Part shown: one piece after another, positions 59,076-64,000 of the stretch
Layout of the letters: each line of letters begins with the position of its first letter
Position numbering within the stretch: the stretch's first letter is position 1
Notes under the pieces: model-generated
Databases searched by the model: none
What the model was told of the DNA's origin: nothing
What the model saw: the letters and a program-made list of their open reading frames with translations, nothing else
NCBI RefSeq assembly: GCF_001467535.1
Contig: NZ_LNZC01000011.1
Location: 34,854-98,853, forward strand
Source of the DNA: Legionella worsleiensis
GTDB lineage: Bacteria > Pseudomonadota > Gammaproteobacteria > Legionellales > Legionellaceae
Length of the DNA stretch: 64,000 nt
Direction of reading: 5' to 3'
Program-made: the position numbers and the translations under genes

Positions 59076-60068
59076 TTAAACGGAGCAGCTTGCGACGGAC
59101 TCAGATGCGTCATCACTTAATTGAGTAAGTGAACCATCAAATCCTGATTCAAAATCCACACTGCGTTGTATGTATCGGGCAAACATTCCACAGCTACTGG
59201 CCAATCCCTGGTCTTCTGGAGACACATGTCTAAGGCCTATATGTTTTATTGGTGATTTATCTATTGCCCCTCGGAGTTTTGTAAATAATTCAGGGGGTAA
59301 CGTGTTCAATAAATTATTATGGAGAAACAACTCGCTCAAGTGAGGAAGGGCAATCAAATTTAGAATGTATTGAAATATCTCCTCATTGAGGCAACATAAA
59401 TACAAAGAAGTCTTGTTAAGACTGAGTGATGTGAGGGATTTATTTTGTTCTACTGCCTCATAAAAAGCGGACCAATTGTGTTTATCCCATTGATCAAGGC
59501 GAGTATCATCCAAAATCAGTTGATATGATTTTCTCACTTTGTTCAGGAACAGGGTCATTTCCTCCTCTTTCATACGCCCTAATTCACTTTTTTCAAAAGT
59601 GATTTCAGGGGAAAAAACTCTAATACAGAAGAGCAGGATAATTTTTTTATCAGTTGGCAGTTGACTGATGGCATCCAGGGTGGCGGTCAACCGTATTGGC
59701 TGAAGCGGTTTTTCTGTGGTTTGATGATAGAATGTCGCAATAATTTTTGCTGCATGCCAGTCCTTTAAGGACAAAAATTCAATAGGCTCAGGCAGTGCAT
59801 ATTCATAACATAGTGCAGTTAAAGCCTGTAGAAAATTGGAGCGGGTAAACTGATGTTTACTTAAGCACATTTTTTGTGCCATGAGAACAGATTGTTGGCC
59901 GGATTCTTTTAACATAAGCGAGTGAGGGGACTGGTATCCCATGTAATACAAAACCAGATCGTTTAACGTGGTTTGTTTTTCTATCCCCTGCGTTTCTGAA
60001 TAGGATAATAATGCTTTGATAATGTCGTCGCATTGTTTCAAACTGAATTTACTGAAATTGTCAGGCAT
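59076..60068 (-). CDS. Leucine-rich-repeat-like orphan, effector candidate
   Basis: This 330-residue soluble protein has no signal peptide. Residues about 205-280 contain spaced leucine-rich units (NKSLTSLSLNKTSLYL, LPHLSELFLHNNLLNTLPPELF, SPIKHIGLRHVS) of LRR type. The N-terminal 200 residues are helical and unrecognised. The C-terminus is Ser/Asp/Glu-rich (TQLSDDASESVASCSV), as in many Dot/Icm substrates. An AAGGAGAGA ribosome site lies close to the ATG. It is convergent with the YdcF-like gene (37 bases apart). The LRR reading is direct; translocation is inferred. Confidence 0.65.
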   Translation of the reverse strand: MPDNFSKFSLKQCDDIIKALLSYSETQGIEKQTTLNDLVLYYMGYQSPHSLMLKESGQQSVLMAQKMCLSKHQFTRSNFLQALTALCYEYALPEPIEFLSLKDWHAAKIIATFYHQTTEKPLQPIRLTATLDAISQLPTDKKIILLFCIRVFSPEITFEKSELGRMKEEEMTLFLNKVRKSYQLILDDTRLDQWDKHNWSAFYEAVEQNKSLTSLSLNKTSLYLCCLNEEIFQYILNLIALPHLSELFLHNNLLNTLPPELFTKLRGAIDKSPIKHIGLRHVSPEDQGLASSCGMFARYIQRSVDFESGFDGSLTQLSDDASESVASCSV

Positions 60069-60196
60069 AATTCTCTCCTTGAGCGCTAATGCTTTAAATC
60101 ATTTAAAATGGTTTACAGAGGGACTAAATCCTGTTCAGACTATATGGATCCGTCATTAATATCAATTAGCAATGTTGAGAAAAAATTCTGGGGTGC

Positions 60197-61378
60197 TTAA
60201 ACGGACTGACCCGCCGCCCACCCGGAAGACCAAGCCCATTGAAAATTGTATCCTCCTAACCAGCCAGTGACATCTACTGCTTCTCCAATAAAATAAAGCC
60301 CTGGAATTTCATTGGCTTCCATAGTTTTTGAGGATAGGGCATGGCAGTCTACGCCACCTATAGTGACCTCAGCCGTGCGATATCCTTCAGTTCCATTAGG
60401 TTTGACACTCCAGTAGTGCACTTGCTGAGCTATAGTCTCCAAATCACGGTTGGCTATTTCAGACAGTTTTTTTTGCGCCAGCGTTTTAGGAATTAACACC
60501 TCAATAACTCTTTTGGGTAAATAATGGGATAGCACGGAGTTTATTTGTTTTTGGGGGGATTGAACTCGTGCTTCTTTTAATAATGTCAACAGTTCATGCT
60601 CTGGCAAGAGATTAATTTGGATTGTTTCGCCAGGATGCCAGTAGGATGACAGTTGGAGCATAGCAGGGCCGCTTAATCCCCTATGAGTAAATAATATGGA
60701 TTCACGAAATTGATTGCGTTCATTAGTTGCCAGGCTATCAACACCAATTCCTGATAATACGGATAAGCGTTCTTTGTCTTGCACATCCAGAGTAAATGGT
60801 ACAAGACCTGCACGAGTAGGCCAAACTTTGATAGCGAACTGCTCTGCAACCTTGTAGGCAAATGGGCTGGCTCCCATCGTTGGGATAGAAAGACCACCAG
60901 TGGCGATTACCAGCGATTGGCACTGCACAACTCCTCTGCTGGTATGTACCGAAAATACTCGATCACCGACTTTACGAATTTTTTCAATGGATGTATTCAG
61001 GTGGATCTCTGCCTTGGCCTGTGCACATTCAGCCAGTAACATGTCTACTATGTCTTTGGATTTATTGTCGCAAAATAATTGCCCCAGGTTTTTTTCATGG
61101 AATGGGATGTGATGTTTTTTTACCAGATTGATAAAATCCCACTGGGTATAACGGGATAGTGCTGATTTGAAAAAATGGGGGTTATGCGATAAATATTTGT
61201 CAGGCTCTATATAGTAATTGGTGAAGTTGCAGCGTCCCCCGCCTGACATTAAGATTTTTTTTCCTGCTTTATTGGCATGATCTAAAACCATAACACGACG
61301 GGTGCGTTTACCAGTCTCAATAGCACACATCAAGCCCGCAGCTCCGGCACCAATAATAAGAACATCTATCTCTTGCAT
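60197..61378 (-). CDS. BaiN/HI0933 (YhiN) family FAD-dependent oxidoreductase
   Basis: This 393-residue flavoprotein has the N-terminal FAD motif VLIIGAGAAGLMCAIETGKR (about 6-25), the family signature DHANKAGKKILMSGGGRCNFTN (about 33-54), VIATGGLSIPTMGASPFAY near 168-186 and the C-terminal ETGGV-like segment TAEVTIGGVDCHALSSKTMEAN plus GLYFIGEAVDVTGWLGGYNFQWAWSSGWAAG. Proteins of this family are widespread and of uncertain metabolic role. It is a single gene with 127 and about 200 bases of non-coding DNA around it. Confidence 0.93.
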   Translation of the reverse strand: MQEIDVLIIGAGAAGLMCAIETGKRTRRVMVLDHANKAGKKILMSGGGRCNFTNYYIEPDKYLSHNPHFFKSALSRYTQWDFINLVKKHHIPFHEKNLGQLFCDNKSKDIVDMLLAECAQAKAEIHLNTSIEKIRKVGDRVFSVHTSRGVVQCQSLVIATGGLSIPTMGASPFAYKVAEQFAIKVWPTRAGLVPFTLDVQDKERLSVLSGIGVDSLATNERNQFRESILFTHRGLSGPAMLQLSSYWHPGETIQINLLPEHELLTLLKEARVQSPQKQINSVLSHYLPKRVIEVLIPKTLAQKKLSEIANRDLETIAQQVHYWSVKPNGTEGYRTAEVTIGGVDCHALSSKTMEANEIPGLYFIGEAVDVTGWLGGYNFQWAWSSGWAAGQSV

Positions 61379-61627
61379 TTGGAATAACGCTCTTTATAAA
61401 TCACAAAGTGGATTCTATAGCCAAATTTAACGCATAATGTACCATTATTTGTTTTATGAAACCATGGTTTGATGAGTTTACCTAAGCACTCTTTGGTCTT
61501 GATGAAATGGATTGTATCTGAACATAGCCTGTTTTTTTATGTTTTTGTTGTTCTTTATGATCAAATAAGTTACAATTAGACCATTTTGAATAATTCAATT
61601 TACCCCAAAAAGCTGAGGATAATTCTG

Positions 61628-63013
61628 ATGATAATAGATGATGTACGTAAAACGATGATAGAAAAAAACAATGATCTTTCAGATACTTCGATACATACCG
61701 GTGAAATCAATACTGTTGCAGAAGTGGATCAGTGGATAGAATTATTATCAACAGAATCTTTAAAAATAAATGGAATACGTATTACTCTGAACCCAATAGT
61801 TGCTGATTACTTTATTACAAAATTCATTGGAATGGAAAACAAACCTCAGCTGAAACGATTAGAGTTACCGAAGATTAAGTTGCTTCATTTTGTTTGGCAA
61901 AATTTCTTTGCAGGATTAAATGCTTTTACAGAACTTGAGTTTCTTGGTCTTGAACACAGTAATTTTGATTACGAGTTGGATCTTGATTATTTAGGCGCTT
62001 ATTTAAAAGATAATCCATCATTAAGACAAATTGATTTAATTTGCGAACAGACTATTCTAAAACCAATAGTTGTTCATCCATCAGGGTTATCCATGCAAGT
62101 GCCTCCCGATCCGATCTTTAAATCGGGCAAACACGCCAAAAAATTATGTGATTATTTGCAAACTAATAAACATTTAATGGAGTTCAAATATGGCGCTATT
62201 TTCGATAGTATATCGAAGACAATTTTAAGCCCTGAAATACAACAAATACTCGATGCCAACGGTCAAGCCATTCAACGTTCTCACGCTATTATGAATGCAG
62301 TGCATAGCTTAAAAAATGAATATCATTTGAATGGAATAATTAACCGTTTTCAAGTCTATTTGCAACAGAGCATTAAAAACTTAAAAGACAACCATCAAGC
62401 AATAGAGCTTGGATCCAACGGTCAGCCTGTTTGTTTGAATCTAATGTTTGTGCCCTTAAAGGAGATTTGTAATCTTTTTGAATTGGCAAAAGAATGCAAA
62501 GAATTTAATGAGTCTGCTTTGAAAGACAAATTGCATAATCAGATTAAGTATTTCGGAACGCAACACGCTTTGCTTTCTAAGCTTTATAAATTACGTGGTC
62601 TTGAATCCGAAGCCAGTGATCATGACAAAGTTGTATTACAGAGTTTGCGGCAAGATATTCTTAATTCTTGGAATAAGGCTGTGGCCATTGAGGACAGTTC
62701 GTTGCGAAATAAAGAAATGGAAGTTGTAATTAAGAACATGATAGCCGGATGCCAGACAGCAAAATCAAAGGTTAACGATAAGACCAGTAGCGCATTAATT
62801 AAAAATATAATATTGATTCTAGGTTCTCTATTAACTTTAGGTATTGCATTAGGGATTTATGCCGCAGTGACCAAAGAATCAAGAGCAGCACGAGGGAGCT
62901 TTTTCTATAAAGACGTGGAAATAAGTAGCCCCGCTATTACAGAGGTGGAAAATAAACTTAAGGATTTCGCTGAGGATTCTGAAAAGTATTATGCTGACCT
63001 CTTAGCTCATTAA
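61628..63013 (+). CDS. LRR-like orphan with C-terminal membrane helix, effector candidate
   Basis: This 461-residue protein starts at ATG 61628 (GAGGA nine bases upstream); the TTG at 61586 has no ribosome site. Residues about 40-130 hold LRR-like units (LKRLELPKIKLL, LEFLGLEHSNF, NPSLRQIDLIC). A helical middle follows, then one strong membrane segment (about 392-414) and a 47-residue acidic cytosolic-type tail. The single late hydrophobic helix in a soluble LRR-like protein fits a host-membrane-anchored effector (inference). The RAYT/REP array begins 24 bases after its stop. Confidence 0.65.
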   Translation: MIIDDVRKTMIEKNNDLSDTSIHTGEINTVAEVDQWIELLSTESLKINGIRITLNPIVADYFITKFIGMENKPQLKRLELPKIKLLHFVWQNFFAGLNAFTELEFLGLEHSNFDYELDLDYLGAYLKDNPSLRQIDLICEQTILKPIVVHPSGLSMQVPPDPIFKSGKHAKKLCDYLQTNKHLMEFKYGAIFDSISKTILSPEIQQILDANGQAIQRSHAIMNAVHSLKNEYHLNGIINRFQVYLQQSIKNLKDNHQAIELGSNGQPVCLNLMFVPLKEICNLFELAKECKEFNESALKDKLHNQIKYFGTQHALLSKLYKLRGLESEASDHDKVVLQSLRQDILNSWNKAVAIEDSSLRNKEMEVVIKNMIAGCQTAKSKVNDKTSSALIKNIILILGSLLTLGIALGIYAAVTKESRAARGSFFYKDVEISSPAITEVENKLKDFAEDSEKYYADLLAH

Positions 63014-63036
63014 ACCGCAACAGCCAGTAATCGTAG

Positions 63037-63656
63037 CCTGTATTAGACGTAGTCGTAATACAGGTTTCACCCCATCAAATAATTCCCTTTTTATATCAAT
63101 TTGATAAAATCATCTCGTCCAACTTAGGTAAGCATTGCATGGTACGATACCGCAGAGAGTACACACCTGGCGCCACCTATTTTTTTACATTAACTTTACT
63201 AGACAGACAATCTGATTATCTTACCCTAATTAAAAACGGAATAATCGATGAGGATTGAGGGCACAAAGATGAGATCTCCTGTATTACGACGTTGTCTAAT
63301 ACAGGCTACAATTACTTTTTAAAAGCCTGTAGCCTGTATTAGACAACGTCGTAATACAGGTTTCACCCCATCAAATAATTCCCTTTCTATATCAATTTGA
63401 TAAAATCATCTCATCCAACTTCGGTAAGCATTTCATGGTACGATACCGCAGAGATTACACACCTGGCGCCACCTATTTTTTTACATTAACTTTACTAGAC
63501 AGACAATCTGATTATCTTACCCTAATTAAAAACGGAGTAATCGATGAGGGTTGAGGGCACAAAGATGAGATCTCCTGTATTACGACTTTGTCTAATACAG
63601 GCTACAATTACTTTTTAAAAGCCTGTAGCCTGTATTAGACGCAGTCGTAATACAGG
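63037..63656. repeat. Five REP palindromes in alternating orientation
   Basis: Each 28-base element has CCTGTATTA and TAATACAGG arms with an asymmetric centre that shows orientation. Forward copies lie at 63037-63064, 63333-63360 and 63629-63656; reverse copies at 63278-63305 and 63574-63601. Each reverse-forward pair is 27 bases apart (a BIME-like pair). The centres vary slightly (GACGTAGTCG, GACAACGTCG, GACGCAGTCG), so the copies are not all recent duplicates. Confidence 0.9.
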
Positions 63657-63730
63657 TTTCACCCCATTAAATAATTCCCTTTTTATTTCAATTTGATAAA
63701 ATGATCTCGTCCAACTTAAGGAAGCATTGC
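63139..63730 (+). repeat. Two 296-bp tandem units carrying truncated RAYT 5' ends
   Basis: The RAYT start codon recurs at 63139 and 63435 with exactly 296-base spacing before the real gene at 63731. In both units the first 29 codons (MVRYRR..., ending SDYLT) match the full gene; then the sequence switches to CTAATTAAAAACGG and reaches a TGA after 39 codons (63256-63258 in the first). The upstream leader CGTCCAACTT...AAGCATT is repeated too. These are fragments, not functional genes. Confidence 0.88.
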
Positions 63731-64000
63731 ATGGTACGATACCGTAGAGATTACACATCTGGCGCCACCTATTTTTTTACATTAACTTTACTAGACAGAC
63801 AATCTGATTATCTTACCAGGCATATTGACCATTTAGGTACTGCCTTTCGCAGGGTTAGAGCAAAAACGCATTTCATGACTCATGCTCTTGTTGTTTTGCC
63901 GGAGCATCTTCATTGCATATGGCAATTACCCGTTGATGACACAGAGTATTCAAAACGAATAAGATTAATAAAAACCTATTTTACGCAAGCGTTAATAGCG
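63731..64000 (+). CDS. REP-associated tyrosine transposase (RAYT, Y1/HUH family), 3'-truncated by window edge
   Basis: The first 90 codons are visible and open to the window end. They contain the family entry segment (SGATYFFTLTLLDR), then THALVVLPEHLHCIWQLP with the HLH metal site of the HUH nuclease fold, and the following KRIRLIKTYFTQ helix; the catalytic tyrosine would lie downstream of the window. RAYTs cut and join single-stranded REP sequences. REP palindromes immediately upstream, in both orientations, are the expected substrates. Confidence 0.9.
   Translation, partial: MVRYRRDYTSGATYFFTLTLLDRQSDYLTRHIDHLGTAFRRVRAKTHFMTHALVVLPEHLHCIWQLPVDDTEYSKRIRLIKTYFTQALIA

Noticed and set aside
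63037..63656. CRISPR-like array of 28-base repeats
   Set aside because: Only five repeats, in alternating orientation, with spacings of 213 and 27 bases; the long intervals are near-identical to each other, not unique spacers, and no cas genes are present. They are REP pairs.

Overview
The window looks like a chromosomal segment of a Legionella species (Legionellaceae, Gammaproteobacteria). Three things point there: an intact enhA-enhB-enhC cluster, a letA-uvrC pair, and low-GC housekeeping genes interspersed with orphan genes that have eukaryotic-like domains (Fic, ankyrin-like, leucine-rich-like, TcdA/TcdB-type glycosyltransferase), as is usual for Dot/Icm effector candidates. I cannot name the species. 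No rRNA, CRISPR array, prophage or conjugative module was seen. One tRNA gene (tRNA-Pro, CGG) is present.

Layout. 1-3491: the 3' part of a very large SecA-like protein. 3734-6390: a small secreted protein, a lipoamide-dehydrogenase-like flavoprotein and a TVP38-type membrane protein, all on the minus strand. 6543-16741: an envelope-biogenesis run uppS-cdsA-rseP-bamA-skp-lpxD-fabZ-lpxA followed by crcB and serS. 16742-22047: an accessory stretch with a tiny membrane protein, yacG, a decayed REP/RAYT fragment, an ankyrin-like protein, a class-I glutamine-amidotransferase-like protein with a basic tail, and a truncated haemoglobin-ferredoxin reductase operon. A perfect NsrR-type palindrome overlaps the predicted promoter of that operon, and a decayed nsrR gene lies divergent to it. 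22118-30962: an acetyltransferase, tRNA-Pro, ispB, a 174-bp MITE-like palindrome with a 10-bp direct repeat, a diguanylate cyclase, ychF-pth-rplY, and divergently rplU-rpmA-obgE; a cinA-like gene overlaps obgE tail to tail.

31095-47229: a Fic-domain protein, phhA, letA, uvrC, two orphan minus-strand genes (a membrane protein and a TcdA/TcdB-type glycosyltransferase candidate), a PAS-GAF-GGDEF-EAL protein, and enhABC. 47489-50222: two orphan genes. 50289-59038: rpsT, murJ, an M17 aminopeptidase and a small DUF1840-type gene, convergent with holC-pepA; pepA is divergent from lptF-lptG and a YdcF/ElyC-like gene. 59076-63013: two leucine-rich-like orphans flanking a BaiN/HI0933-family flavoprotein.

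63014-64000: a tandem array of 296-bp units. Each carries inverted REP palindromes and the first 29 codons of a REP-associated tyrosine transposase (RAYT), and the array leads directly into the full RAYT gene, which runs off the window.

How it works together: the conserved genes build the outer membrane (lipid A acylation by LpxA/LpxD, Lpt export, Bam assembly, undecaprenyl phosphate and MurJ for peptidoglycan) and the translation machinery. LetA, EnhABC and the two c-di-GMP proteins belong to Legionella's transmission and intracellular-growth programme. The haemoglobin/reductase pair is probably a nitric-oxide defence. The strongest hunting leads are the RAYT/REP amplification, the dead nsrR beside its intact operator, the MITE, and the orphan effector candidates.
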